Both the position numbers and the translations under genes were made by a program. A DNA stretch of 64,000 nucleotides from CAZAMB01 sp964486335 (GTDB lineage: Bacteria; Planctomycetota; Phycisphaerae; UBA1845): the NCBI GenBank assembly GCA_964486335.1, contig CAZAMB010000005.1, forward strand, positions 1 through 64,000. The letters run 5' to 3'. The notes beneath the pieces were generated by a model. It was not told the origin of the DNA. It was given only the letters and a program-made list of their open reading frames with translations, and made no database searches. Below, one piece after another: positions 33,456-42,306 of this stretch (position 1 is its first letter; the number at the start of each line of letters is the position of its first letter).

Positions 33456-35150
33456 ATGTCATTAACCGGTGCGATGCTGACGGGATTCACGGGAATCAAA
33501 AGCAACAGCGTCGGAGTCGACGTGGTGGGCGATAATCTCGCCAACGTCAATACGACGGCGTTCAAGAGTCAGCGTACGCTGTTCGAGACGCTCATGTATC
33601 AGACGATTCACGAGGGCGAAGGACCAAGCGACACCAGCGGAGGGACGCTGCCCCGGCAGATCGGAACCGGAACGCAAGTCGGCTCCATTCAACGGGATTT
33701 CCGCCAGGGAGGATTGGAAAGTACAGGTTTTGCCGCAGATCTCGCCATCGACGGCGACGGGTTTTTTGTCGTGAACGCGCCCGGAGGAGTGCAGCGTTTT
33801 ACACGCGACGGCTCGTTTCGATTGGATGCGACGCAGACGCTCGTGTCCGCCAATGGTGCGCCCCTTCAAGTGTTTCCCGCCGACGGTCAGGGGAACATTG
33901 ACACCGGTACGCTCTCCGATCTTGTAATACCGCTGGGAATCAGCGGACTGGCACAGGCGACGACCGTCGTCGAAATGGATGGAAGGCTCGATCCCGCCTC
34001 GACCGTGTCCGCGGCCGGAGCGGTCGTCGTTTCGCAGCCGCTCTTGACGGCGTCCGGTGCGGCGACCGAATCGACGCCGCTGACGGCGCTGATCGATGCC
34101 AACGGGCTGCCGTTGATTGCGACCGGCGATGAATTGACGATCGGCGGCGTCAAAGGAGGAATCGATACGCCGCGCTCAACGTTCATTGTTGGTACGACGG
34201 GAAGCACGGTCGGTGATCTCGCGAGGAATCTCGAAGCAGTGTTGGGAATTAACACTGATCCGGCAACGGGCGGATCCCCCGGAGTCCGCCTATCGCAGGG
34301 CCCCGAGCCGCCTGCCGGAAGCCTCATCATCGAATCCAATCGCGGAGCCATCAACGCGGTTTCGTTGGACGGTTCCTCGATCGTCAACGGAACGGGATTG
34401 GTTGCTTCGCCGTTTAACTTTGCGACGGGGTCTTCGGCCAGCGGCGAGGGTGTGACAACGAGTTTCACGGTGTACGATTCACTGGGGAGTCCGGTCGATG
34501 TACGACTGCGTGCCGTGCTGGACTCCAAATCCACATCGGGAGTCACCTGGCGTTTTTTTGCCGAGTCCGCGGCCGATAGCGATTTGTCTACGGTGCTGGG
34601 AACCGGAACCGTCACGTTTGATCCCAACGGTCAATTCGTGGGAGCGACCGGAACGGATATTTCCATCGACCGCGCGGATGTGGGTTCGGGGACGCCGTTG
34701 GGTTTTACGATCGATTTCAGCGGCCTAACCGGACTGGCTTCCTCCGACGGAAGGTCCGAACTAATCATGGACACGCAGGATGGCGCGCCCGCCGGGATTT
34801 TGACCAACTACTCCGTCGATCTCGACGGCATCGTAACGGCGGTCTATTCGAATCAGCGCGAGCAGGTCTTGGGGCAGGTTGCCCTTGCGACGTTCATCAA
34901 TGATGAAGGGCTTGTCGCCATGGGTGAGAACACATACGCGCCAGGTCCGAACTCGGGCGCGCCTGTGGTCGGCGCTCCGCGAACTGGCACGGCCGGAGCG
35001 ATCAACGCCGGCGCGCTGGAACAGAGCAATGTTGAAATCGCGCGGGAGTTTATCAATCTGATTTCGGCGTCAACAGGAATTTCGGCGTCGAGTCGCGTGG
35101 TCCGCGCGGCGGACGATTTGTTGCAGGAATTGTTGTTGCTGTCGCGCTAA
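33456..35150 (+). CDS. flgE: Flagellar hook protein FlgE
   Basis: 564 residues from ATG at 33456. N-terminal D0 motif SLTGAMLTGFTGIKSNSVGV then DNLANVNTTAFKSQ, and C-terminal ALEQSNVEIAREFINLISAS are diagnostic. D1/D2 insert includes RFTRDGSFRLDATQTL. Longer than the about 400 residues of enterobacterial FlgE, with a large Gly/Ser/Thr-rich central insertion, which is common in environmental hook proteins. No ribosome site better than a weak one precedes the ATG; starts further upstream lack the conserved N-terminus. Confidence 0.96.
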   Translation: MSLTGAMLTGFTGIKSNSVGVDVVGDNLANVNTTAFKSQRTLFETLMYQTIHEGEGPSDTSGGTLPRQIGTGTQVGSIQRDFRQGGLESTGFAADLAIDGDGFFVVNAPGGVQRFTRDGSFRLDATQTLVSANGAPLQVFPADGQGNIDTGTLSDLVIPLGISGLAQATTVVEMDGRLDPASTVSAAGAVVVSQPLLTASGAATESTPLTALIDANGLPLIATGDELTIGGVKGGIDTPRSTFIVGTTGSTVGDLARNLEAVLGINTDPATGGSPGVRLSQGPEPPAGSLIIESNRGAINAVSLDGSSIVNGTGLVASPFNFATGSSASGEGVTTSFTVYDSLGSPVDVRLRAVLDSKSTSGVTWRFFAESAADSDLSTVLGTGTVTFDPNGQFVGATGTDISIDRADVGSGTPLGFTIDFSGLTGLASSDGRSELIMDTQDGAPAGILTNYSVDLDGIVTAVYSNQREQVLGQVALATFINDEGLVAMGENTYAPGPNSGAPVVGAPRTGTAGAINAGALEQSNVEIAREFINLISASTGISASSRVVRAADDLLQELLLLSR

Positions 35151-35193
35151 AGCGAGGGAGTTCTTGCAACGTGGGTGACGGGAGTACCCGGAG

Positions 35194-35388
35194 ATGATAA
35201 CGGTGACCCGGTTGGATCGGCGTGTCGTGGTGATCAACGCCGAACAGATCAAAATGTTGGAGTCGACTCCCGACACGATCGTGACATTGTTGAATGGGGA
35301 TACGCTGGTCGTCCGAGAATCCGTGGACGAAGTGGTCCGCAGGGCGATTGATTACGCACGACAGATTCGCGGATTCGCAGTGGTATAG
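35194..35388 (+). CDS. flbD: FlbD-family small flagellar protein
   Basis: 64 residues, ITVTRLDRRVVVINAEQIKM, then TLLNGDTLVVRESVDEVVRR. This is the FlbD/SwrD family of about 65 residues, found between flgE and motA in many bacteria; SwrD in Bacillus raises motor power. No relation to the Caulobacter response regulator of the same name. Confidence 0.92.
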   Translation: MITVTRLDRRVVVINAEQIKMLESTPDTIVTLLNGDTLVVRESVDEVVRRAIDYARQIRGFAVV

Positions 35389-35478
35389 CCGGTTTGACCC
35401 TCGGTTTAAGGGCCGCCGTGATCGTCGTCGATATCAAAACGAGTCCGTAAAGGACTTCGTTCGCAAAGGTCTGAATCG

Positions 35479-36258
35479 ATGGATTTGGGAACAATTATCG
35501 GGCTGTTGGCCGGTGCGTCTTTGGTGCTGGTGTCGATTCTTCTCTCGTCGCCGCTGGAGGTCTTCATTGATTATCCGTCGATCCTCATGGTGTGCGGTGG
35601 AGCGGTGTGCGCTGCCATGATTAGTTTCCCCATGCAAAACCTATTCGCCGTTGCCAAAGTAATGAAAAAGGCGCTGTTCGCAAAGTCGCGCGATCCCAAG
35701 ACGCTGATCGCCGACATGGTGAAATATGCGGAGGTCGCCCGCCGCGACGGGATTCTGGCGCTCGAAAATCTGACAAGCCAGATCGACGACCCGTTCATTG
35801 TTCAGGGTATTCAGATGGCGGTGGACGGAACCGATCCCGACTTGATCGAGACCATTCTCATGAGCGATCTGGAGGCCGTTGAGGCTAGGCATGGCGAGGG
35901 TAAAGCTGTTTTTGACAATCTCGGCAAGTACGCCCCCGCGTTCGGCATGATCGGTACGCTGGTCGGACTCGTCATCATGCTCAAAAACATGGCTGATCCG
36001 GCCGCCATCGGACCGGCCATGGCGATCGCGCTGTTGACGACGCTTTATGGCGCAATGGTATCCAACATGTTCGCACTCCCGCTCGCGGAAAAACTGGGAC
36101 GGCGAAGCAAGGAAGAAATGTTGCTGAAGATGATCGTCGTCAAGGGCGTCATGTCGATTCAGTCCGGCGACAATCCGAGGATCGTCGAGCAGAAGCTGAA
36201 GACGTTCCTTCCGGCGAGTGTCCGCCAGAGCATGGGCGATCAGAAGAAGGCGGCTTGA
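35479..36258 (+). CDS. motA: Flagellar stator protein MotA
   Basis: 259 residues with four membrane segments. Begins MDLGTIIGLLAGASLVLVSI, has the cytoplasmic loop with FVQGIQ-like FIVQGIQMAVDGTD and the conserved GTLVGLVIML pair of helices near the C-terminus (FGMIGTLVGLVIMLKNMADP). Forms the proton- or sodium-conducting stator with MotB. Confidence 0.96.
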   Translation: MDLGTIIGLLAGASLVLVSILLSSPLEVFIDYPSILMVCGGAVCAAMISFPMQNLFAVAKVMKKALFAKSRDPKTLIADMVKYAEVARRDGILALENLTSQIDDPFIVQGIQMAVDGTDPDLIETILMSDLEAVEARHGEGKAVFDNLGKYAPAFGMIGTLVGLVIMLKNMADPAAIGPAMAIALLTTLYGAMVSNMFALPLAEKLGRRSKEEMLLKMIVVKGVMSIQSGDNPRIVEQKLKTFLPASVRQSMGDQKKAA

Positions 36259-36273
36259 CGGAGTCGCAGTGCG

Positions 36274-37032
36274 ATGCCCGGTAAGAAAGAAGAAGCACCG
36301 CAGGGAGCACCGGAATGGGTGCTCACGTATGGTGACATGATGTCGCTATTGCTCTGCTTCTTCATCGCATTGGTTTCGATGAGTGAGATTAAGAAAGACA
36401 GGTTCCAGCAGGCCGTCGAGTCTCTGCAGCGCGCGTTCGGCGGTTTTGACGGCGGCATCGGCAACATGCCCATCGAAACCAATACGAAAAACACGCTGAT
36501 CGAGAAACTGCTGGAATTGGATATCCCGGTCAACCTCGACAAAAAGGGTGACTCCGACGAAGAGGGCATTCATGGTCGCAAGTTTCGTGTGACCAACGTT
36601 CGCGATGGATTGCAGGTCGTGGTCGGCGGCCGAGTGGCTTTTGATCGGTTTAGCGCCGAGTTGAAAGGCGAGGCTCAAGAATTGGTGGCCAAAACGGCCG
36701 ATCGGTTGCGAGGTTACAATACGAGGATTCTCGTTCGCGGTCACGCGACAAACGAACCATTGCCGGTCGGTGCGCCGTTTCGGGATGCCCGGGATCTTTC
36801 GTACGCCCGAGCCAAGGCCGTGGCGGAAGCGCTGGAGGCCCACGGGGTGCGCGCGGCCCGCATTCTCGCGGTGGCCGTAGGCGATTCGGAGCCACTCGTG
36901 CGACAGGCCTATACCGACGAGCGTCGCGCGTTGAATCGCCGAGTTGAGATTCTGGTCACGGAAGACCTTGTTGAGGATTATGTCGGCTCGTCGATCGCCG
37001 ACGATCAAAAGGAAACTTCCGATGGCAAATGA
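36274..37032 (+). CDS. motB: Flagellar stator protein MotB
   Basis: 252 residues. N-terminal plug/TM segment EWVLTYGDMMSLLLCFFIAL contains the conserved ion-binding Asp. The periplasmic OmpA-like peptidoglycan-binding domain (about residues 115-240) shows ILVRGHATNEP and AYTDERRALNRRVEILV. Overlaps fliL by 11 bases. Confidence 0.96.
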   Translation: MPGKKEEAPQGAPEWVLTYGDMMSLLLCFFIALVSMSEIKKDRFQQAVESLQRAFGGFDGGIGNMPIETNTKNTLIEKLLELDIPVNLDKKGDSDEEGIHGRKFRVTNVRDGLQVVVGGRVAFDRFSAELKGEAQELVAKTADRLRGYNTRILVRGHATNEPLPVGAPFRDARDLSYARAKAVAEALEAHGVRAARILAVAVGDSEPLVRQAYTDERRALNRRVEILVTEDLVEDYVGSSIADDQKETSDGK

Positions 37033-37567
37033 AAACGCACCGAATGAAGCCGCTGAAAAAACTCCCGGCAAACCGAAGTCCAAGTCGTGGATCGCGGTGC
37101 TCGTGTTGATGGCCGTGGAAGGGGCGGCCATCTTCTTCGGGACCAAGTTTCTGATTCATGCGGAACCCACGCCTGCTGTCGCGGCGGAAGAGGACGGGAA
37201 ACCGACCGTGATCGCCGGATCGCCTGCGGCGTTAAAGACGCCCGAACTGGCGGAAGTGGAACTCGCCGAATGCCGTCCCGTGAACAAAGTCAGCGGGAAG
37301 CTCATTACATTTCGAATGCGGCTATCGGGGCTTGTCAAGGCGGAGGATATGGAACGCGCGAAAACACTGATTGACGCCAACAAGGCTCGGATTAATGATC
37401 GAATCAATTTCGTGATTCGCAGTGCTGATATCAACCATTTGAATGAACCAGCATTGGAGACGATCAAGCGACGACTGAAGTCAGAGATTGATCGAGCAAT
37501 GGGTGACGAGGCCCTGATTCGCGAGGTTCTCATTCCCGAGATGATCCCTTCCGGGTCGGGGCTTTGA
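37022..37567 (+). CDS. fliL: Flagellar basal body-associated protein FliL
   Basis: 181 residues from ATG at 37022. One membrane segment (KSWIAVLVLMAVEGAAIFFG) and a periplasmic domain ending TIKRRLKSEIDRAMGDEALI REVLIPEM-type tail, as in FliL. Supports stators in many species. Start placed inside the MotB end because the longer frame lacks sense ahead of the anchor. Confidence 0.9.
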   Translation: MANENAPNEAAEKTPGKPKSKSWIAVLVLMAVEGAAIFFGTKFLIHAEPTPAVAAEEDGKPTVIAGSPAALKTPELAEVELAECRPVNKVSGKLITFRMRLSGLVKAEDMERAKTLIDANKARINDRINFVIRSADINHLNEPALETIKRRLKSEIDRAMGDEALIREVLIPEMIPSGSGL

Positions 37568-37645
37568 TTATCGCCCGTTCCGCCGATTCTCCGATATAAC
37601 CGATACGCCCGCGAAAAGTGCGCGAGGCATTGAGGGTCTGGTTGA

Positions 37646-38260
37646 ATGCCTGAGGACATGCCACAGCCGATGGATGCAAGTTCGACAACGGAAGGCGCAG
37701 AAATTGCGCCATCGTCGGCAATGGGTGCGCAATCAACGTCGGCGGATTCCTCCGGCGGCGAGACCGAGTTTTTGCGACAAGAGGACTTGGACGCACTGCT
37801 GGCATCCGCGGGCGCTGACTCGTTCGGTTCGGTTGGCGGTGGCGGAGCGACGAACGAGAGTCCGGTCTCAAACCCGGTCGAGGCGACCTTCGACTTGCCG
37901 AACGAGCCGGTCGAATCGGCATACGCCGCAGCGGCAACGCCCCCTCCCGTGCGCGCGTTTGAGTTTCCCGATTTGGGAACGACGACCACCAACGGGATCG
38001 ACGCCAAGCGCGTCAGTCTGCTCAACGACGTTCACCTTCGAGTGAAAATCGAACTGGGGCGGACGCGGATGCTTGTTGAAGAGGTGCTCAAGCTTGGCGA
38101 AGGGAGCGTCGTGGAGTTGGATAAGCTTGCGGGCGATCCAGTGGATGTATACGCCAATGAACGTCTGGTCGCCCGTGGCGAGGTGCTCGTTCTCGACGAT
38201 AGCTTTTGCGTGCGAATCAATGAGGTTATTTCGCGCGATCCGCATCGCGTGATTCAGTAG
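37646..38260 (+). CDS. fliN: Flagellar motor switch protein FliN with FliM/FliY-like N-terminal peptide
   Basis: 204 residues, much longer than the about 90-140 of typical FliN. The C-terminal SpoA domain (about residues 120-204) reads VSLLNDVHLRVKIELGRTRM and LKLGEGSVVELDKLAGDPVD, diagnostic for FliN. The N-terminal extension is disordered except for FLRQEDLDALLASAG near residue 42, which resembles the LSQxEIDALL peptide by which FliM and FliY bind phospho-CheY. No fliM gene precedes it, although fliL-fliM-fliN is the usual order. Confidence 0.93.
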   Translation: MPEDMPQPMDASSTTEGAEIAPSSAMGAQSTSADSSGGETEFLRQEDLDALLASAGADSFGSVGGGGATNESPVSNPVEATFDLPNEPVESAYAAAATPPPVRAFEFPDLGTTTTNGIDAKRVSLLNDVHLRVKIELGRTRMLVEEVLKLGEGSVVELDKLAGDPVDVYANERLVARGEVLVLDDSFCVRINEVISRDPHRVIQ

Positions 38261-38283
38261 ATTTCCCCAGCCATTCATGAGTC

Positions 38284-39099
38284 ATGGAGGACTCTACGGT
38301 GGTGTTGACGGTCACCAAGTCGAATGTCGTTCAGATCGTTGCGTGGATGGTCTTGACCTGCGCAGCTATGGCGAACGCACAGGAATCGCCGGTCGATTCC
38401 GTGCCGCCGCCGACCGCCGCTTCCAACCAAAGCCTTTCCATCGCACCCGAGTCTGAACAGGGGCCACCAGCGAATGTCATCGAATCCACTTCGGAATCCA
38501 GCGACCCAGCGCTGCCGGTTGCTTCCGAAACGAAATCTCCGGTCGAGTCGTCGCCGGCGGGATCGGTGAAATCGAGGCAGCGCGCGCCGCGAAGGACGCT
38601 CGCGGCCGGGTCCACGCGAAGCGATGCGGCATTGGAACCGACGCCCTGGTATCGGACGGGACTCGGGGCGCTCGTGGTGGTACTTGGGTTGATCGGTCTG
38701 CTTTACGTGTTTCTTCGACGGTTCGTTCCGGCGGCTCGAGCGCCTGTTGAGAGTTCGATTCGAGTGGTCGGCCGCGCTGCTCTCGGTCCGAGGCAGAGCC
38801 TTGCCCTTGTGCGCGTCGGGAGGCGCCTGGTGCTTCTGGGCGTCTCGTCGGATCGTGTCGACCGGGTCTGTGAGATCACTGATTCCGACGAAGTGGCGGA
38901 GCTCATGATTCAATCGGGAGCGCCCAGTGGTTCGGGCCCGTCGTTGTTTGCCAATTGGCTCCATCACGAGTCGCGCGACTATGGGAGATCGCTGCAAGAC
39001 GAGGATTCGAATGTCGCCGAACCGAGTGATTCCCGGCGCGGGCCGGCAACGCCCGTGCGCGAATTGCTTCAGCGGTTACGGAAAGTACGTTCGAGTTAG
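38284..39099 (+). CDS. fliO: Flagellar biosynthesis protein FliO
   Basis: 271 residues. A signal-like N-terminus, a Ser/Pro/Glu-rich periplasmic stretch, then one membrane segment (GLGALVVVLGLIGLLYVFLR) and the cytoplasmic FliO domain (VVGRAALGPRQSLALVRVGR, RLVLLGVSSDRV). Acts as an assembly factor for the FliP ring. Position before fliP supports the call. Confidence 0.88.
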   Translation: MEDSTVVLTVTKSNVVQIVAWMVLTCAAMANAQESPVDSVPPPTAASNQSLSIAPESEQGPPANVIESTSESSDPALPVASETKSPVESSPAGSVKSRQRAPRRTLAAGSTRSDAALEPTPWYRTGLGALVVVLGLIGLLYVFLRRFVPAARAPVESSIRVVGRAALGPRQSLALVRVGRRLVLLGVSSDRVDRVCEITDSDEVAELMIQSGAPSGSGPSLFANWLHHESRDYGRSLQDEDSNVAEPSDSRRGPATPVRELLQRLRKVRSS

Positions 39100-39273
39100 G
39101 TAGAAGTGCAAGAGGTGGGGCTTTCAAAACTGGAGCCACGCCGCGGCGGCTGTTCGGAGCTGTTTCGTCGAGACGTGAAATCGGACGATTCGAGGGATCG
39201 CCTGATCGCCAAATGGCCGCCGGGCTCGACGCGAAGGAGTCGCGTCATAAGCATGGAGCATGGACGCTCAACC

Positions 39274-40083
39274 ATGAAGCGACGGTTAACTGTTATCGCT
39301 TTGTTTGTCTTATCTCTCGCGCCTACGGTTGCGCGCGGGCAGGTCACACCATCCGTCGCACGTACTTTCGATAACGCAGGCGGCATTCCCGACCTCGGCA
39401 AGATCATTCCCACCGCCACGGACCCACAGGGCGTGAGCGCGAGTCTGCGCATCCTGGTCCTGCTCACGGTCTTGACGTTGATTCCCTCCATCCTCGTCAT
39501 GACCACCGCCTTTCCGCGCGTCATCGTCGTGCTGGCGCTGTTGAGGCAAGCCGTGGGCGTACCGCAGCTCCCGCCGGGCCAGGTGCTGCTTGCGCTTTCA
39601 CTCTTTGTCACCATGCTGGTCATGGCGCCGACATGGCACAAGATCCAAGCGCAAGCCGTTGAACCGTACCTTGAAAGCCGGATCAACCAGTCTGACGCAA
39701 TGGACACCGCAGCGCTCCACCTCAAGGAGTTCATGTACCGGCAGATTGGTCAGGCCGGCAATGACGAAGACGTCTATTTGTTTCTTTCTTACGCCGAGGA
39801 TCGAGACGTGGCGGCGGACGAGGAGATTGACGCGGCCACCGTGCCACTGACGGTCATGATCCCAGCGTTTATGCTCAGCGAATTGAAGACGGCGTTCATC
39901 ATGGGATTTCGGATTTATCTTCCGTTCCTGGTCATCGACATGGTGATTGCGACGATTCTGCTTTCGATGGGCATGATGATGCTGCCACCGGTGTTGATTT
40001 CGTTGCCGTTCAAACTGCTGTTGTTTGTGTTGGCGGATGGCTGGCATCTCGTCGTGGAGACGATTCTGTTCAGCTTTCATTGA
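39274..40083 (+). CDS. fliP: Flagellar export gate protein FliP
   Basis: 269 residues from ATG at 39274, chosen because a signal peptide follows (KRRLTVIALFVLSLAPTVAR); ATG at 39253 and a much longer frame exist. Conserved FliP segments: TTAFPRVIVVLALLRQAVGV, QLPPGQVLLALSLFVTMLVM, IPAFMLSELKTAFIMGFRIY and the C-terminal MMMLPPVLISLPFKLLLFVL. Core of the type III export gate. Confidence 0.95.
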   Translation: MKRRLTVIALFVLSLAPTVARGQVTPSVARTFDNAGGIPDLGKIIPTATDPQGVSASLRILVLLTVLTLIPSILVMTTAFPRVIVVLALLRQAVGVPQLPPGQVLLALSLFVTMLVMAPTWHKIQAQAVEPYLESRINQSDAMDTAALHLKEFMYRQIGQAGNDEDVYLFLSYAEDRDVAADEEIDAATVPLTVMIPAFMLSELKTAFIMGFRIYLPFLVIDMVIATILLSMGMMMLPPVLISLPFKLLLFVLADGWHLVVETILFSFH

Positions 40084-40137
40084 CCGATTTCGTTAATGGC
40101 GATCGTGCATCATTTGGCTGACAAGGAGTAGGAGGCA

Positions 40138-40398
40138 ATGGAATTCAGCGCAGCGCTTGAAATGGGTCGAACCGCGTTTTGGATGACTTTGATCATCTCC
40201 GGCCCCATCCTCATCATCGGTCTCGTCGTGGGATTGTTGCTCGCTTTTTTTCAGGCAGTCACGCAACTCCAGGAACAGTCGTTGACGTTTGTGCCCAAGA
40301 TCGCGGCGATGGTCGTCGCGGCGGCGTTCTTCATCCCGTGGATCACCGAGCAGATGCTCGAATACACCCGCGACATGCTCGGAACCCCGCCCTGGTGA
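40138..40398 (+). CDS. fliQ: Flagellar export gate protein FliQ
   Basis: 86 residues with two membrane helices; ILIIGLVVGLLLAFFQAVTQ and LQEQSLTFVPKIAAMVVAA are diagnostic. AAGGAG precedes the ATG. Export gate subunit. Confidence 0.95.
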   Translation: MEFSAALEMGRTAFWMTLIISGPILIIGLVVGLLLAFFQAVTQLQEQSLTFVPKIAAMVVAAAFFIPWITEQMLEYTRDMLGTPPW

Positions 40399-40407
40399 CG
40401 ATGAACC

Positions 40408-41208
40408 ATGCCCTGGCCCCTGATGGATATCCTCGTCGCGCTGCCCGCGTTTGCCCTGATCCTCTTTCGAGTGGGGGGCCTGGTGCTGACGGCCCCCGTG
40501 CTCGCCAGCGGGGTCCTGCCCGTCCGCCTGCGGGCCGCCATCGCGTTCACCCTGGCGGCGATGGTGTGGCCCGTGCTGCGTGGGCAGGCGCCGGGCGATT
40601 TGACCGTGGCCACCGCCCTCGTCGGGAGCGTCGGCGAGATCCTGATCGGAGCGGCCATCGGCGTGTCGTTGTCCATTCTCCTGCTGGCCGGGGAAGCCGC
40701 GGGGTCGATGATCGGGCAACAGGCGGGACTCATTCTTGGGGAAATCGTCGATCCTTTGCACAACGAAAACGCTTCCGTCGTCGGGCAGGTTTACACGGTT
40801 GTCTTGACCATTGTCTTTCTTTTGGCGGGTGGGCATCGCGCGGCGGTGGCGGCACTACTGGATACATTTACCGCTATTCCTCTTCTGTCGTACACAACCA
40901 ATGAATCAATTGTTCTGCTGCTCGTGGAAACGCTGAGCGCGGCGTTCATCGTCGGCATCCGTATTGCGGGGCCGGCAATGATTGCATTGTTTCTGACCGC
41001 CGTCGCCCTCGCGGTGATTTCACGAGCGATGCCACAAATGAACATTCTTTCGGTCGGCTTCACGGTCAAATTGCTTGTGGCGATGGGTGCGGTATGGCTG
41101 ACGTTGGGTTTATGTGAAGACGTGTTGCTGGGCGCGATCTGGGACGGATTGGAACTGGTCCGGGGCTCATTCGGGCTTGATCCGACCGCTAAGGGGCTTG
41201 TCGGCTGA
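40408..41208 (+). CDS. fliR: Flagellar export gate protein FliR
   Basis: 266 residues with six or so hydrophobic helices; FALILFRVGGLVLTAPVLAS and GEILIGAAIGVSLSILLLAG then IGQQAGLILGEIVDP are FliR hallmarks. Its TGA overlaps the flhB start (TGATG). Confidence 0.94.
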   Translation: MPWPLMDILVALPAFALILFRVGGLVLTAPVLASGVLPVRLRAAIAFTLAAMVWPVLRGQAPGDLTVATALVGSVGEILIGAAIGVSLSILLLAGEAAGSMIGQQAGLILGEIVDPLHNENASVVGQVYTVVLTIVFLLAGGHRAAVAALLDTFTAIPLLSYTTNESIVLLLVETLSAAFIVGIRIAGPAMIALFLTAVALAVISRAMPQMNILSVGFTVKLLVAMGAVWLTLGLCEDVLLGAIWDGLELVRGSFGLDPTAKGLVG

Positions 41209-42293
41209 TGGCGTCATTTGCGGATGAAAAGACCGAAGCCCCGACCCCGCGTCGACGGATGGAGGCGCGGACGAAGGGCCAGGTGGCCAAGAGTCAGGAC
41301 CTGACGGCAGCCGTTGTGCTGTTTGTGGCCTTCGCGACGCTCTACTTTCTGGGACCAAAGCTCTGCGGCAGCATGCTCTTTATGATCTCATCAGGGCTTT
41401 CAGGAGAATCGCCAGGCCGGATCGACGATCTTCACCCGTTCGCCGCGGCCATTGGATTGGAATTGGTCTACCGGTTGGGACCGTTGCTCGTGGGACTTTT
41501 TTTGGCGGCGCTTGTAGTGTTGTTTGCGCAGGTGGGATGGCTGTTCACGTGGCATCCTTTGACTCCGACGCTGACCCGAATCAATCCGTTGAATGGAATC
41601 ATGAGGCTGTTTTCGGCGCGGTCGGTCATGATGGCGCTGATCAACCTCCTCAAGCTCTTGTTTGTCGCATCGGTCGCCTACATGACGCTGGCAGGCAGCG
41701 CGAGCCTCATCGTTCATTCTTTCACCTTCGGTTTTCGAGACATCCTGACGCTTGGTGGAACGCTCGTCGTCGAACTTGGACTGAAGGTTTCAGCGGCGCT
41801 TTTGGTGCTGGCATTGATCGATTACGCCTGGCAACGGTTCCGTCATGACCGAGACCTTCGAATGACCAAAGAGGAAGTGAAGGACGAACTTCGCAGCATG
41901 GAAGGCGACCCAAACATCAAGCGAAGGCGCCGCCAGCTTCAGCTTCAGCTGGCAATGCAACGATTGCGCAAGGACGTTCCCAAGGCCGACGTTGTGGTCA
42001 CCAATCCGACGCATTACGCCGTGGCGATTCAATATGACGCCGAATCGATGGCCGCCCCCAGAGTTGTCGCCAAGGGCGCCGATTACGTGGCCATTCGCAT
42101 CCGGCAAATCGCGGCGGAATTCGGAATTCCTATGGTAGAGCGCAAGCCGCTAGCGCGTGCGCTGTTTGAATCGGTGGATGTGGGGCAGGCGATTCCCGAG
42201 CGTTTCTATCGAGCGGTGGCTGAGATTCTGGCATACATTTATGAACTGACCGGTCGATCACCACTCGGCCGCAAGGCGGCGCTGGCGGGCTGA
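41208..42293 (+). CDS. flhB: Flagellar export switch protein FlhB
   Basis: 361 residues. N-terminal DEKTEAPTPRRRMEARTKGQ VAKS-type motif, four membrane helices, and the cytoplasmic domain with DVVVTNPTHYAVAIQYD, containing the NPTH autocleavage site that switches export from hook to filament substrates. Confidence 0.97.
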   Translation: MASFADEKTEAPTPRRRMEARTKGQVAKSQDLTAAVVLFVAFATLYFLGPKLCGSMLFMISSGLSGESPGRIDDLHPFAAAIGLELVYRLGPLLVGLFLAALVVLFAQVGWLFTWHPLTPTLTRINPLNGIMRLFSARSVMMALINLLKLLFVASVAYMTLAGSASLIVHSFTFGFRDILTLGGTLVVELGLKVSAALLVLALIDYAWQRFRHDRDLRMTKEEVKDELRSMEGDPNIKRRRRQLQLQLAMQRLRKDVPKADVVVTNPTHYAVAIQYDAESMAAPRVVAKGADYVAIRIRQIAAEFGIPMVERKPLARALFESVDVGQAIPERFYRAVAEILAYIYELTGRSPLGRKAALAG

Positions 42294-42306
42294 AACCAGG
42301 AACTAC

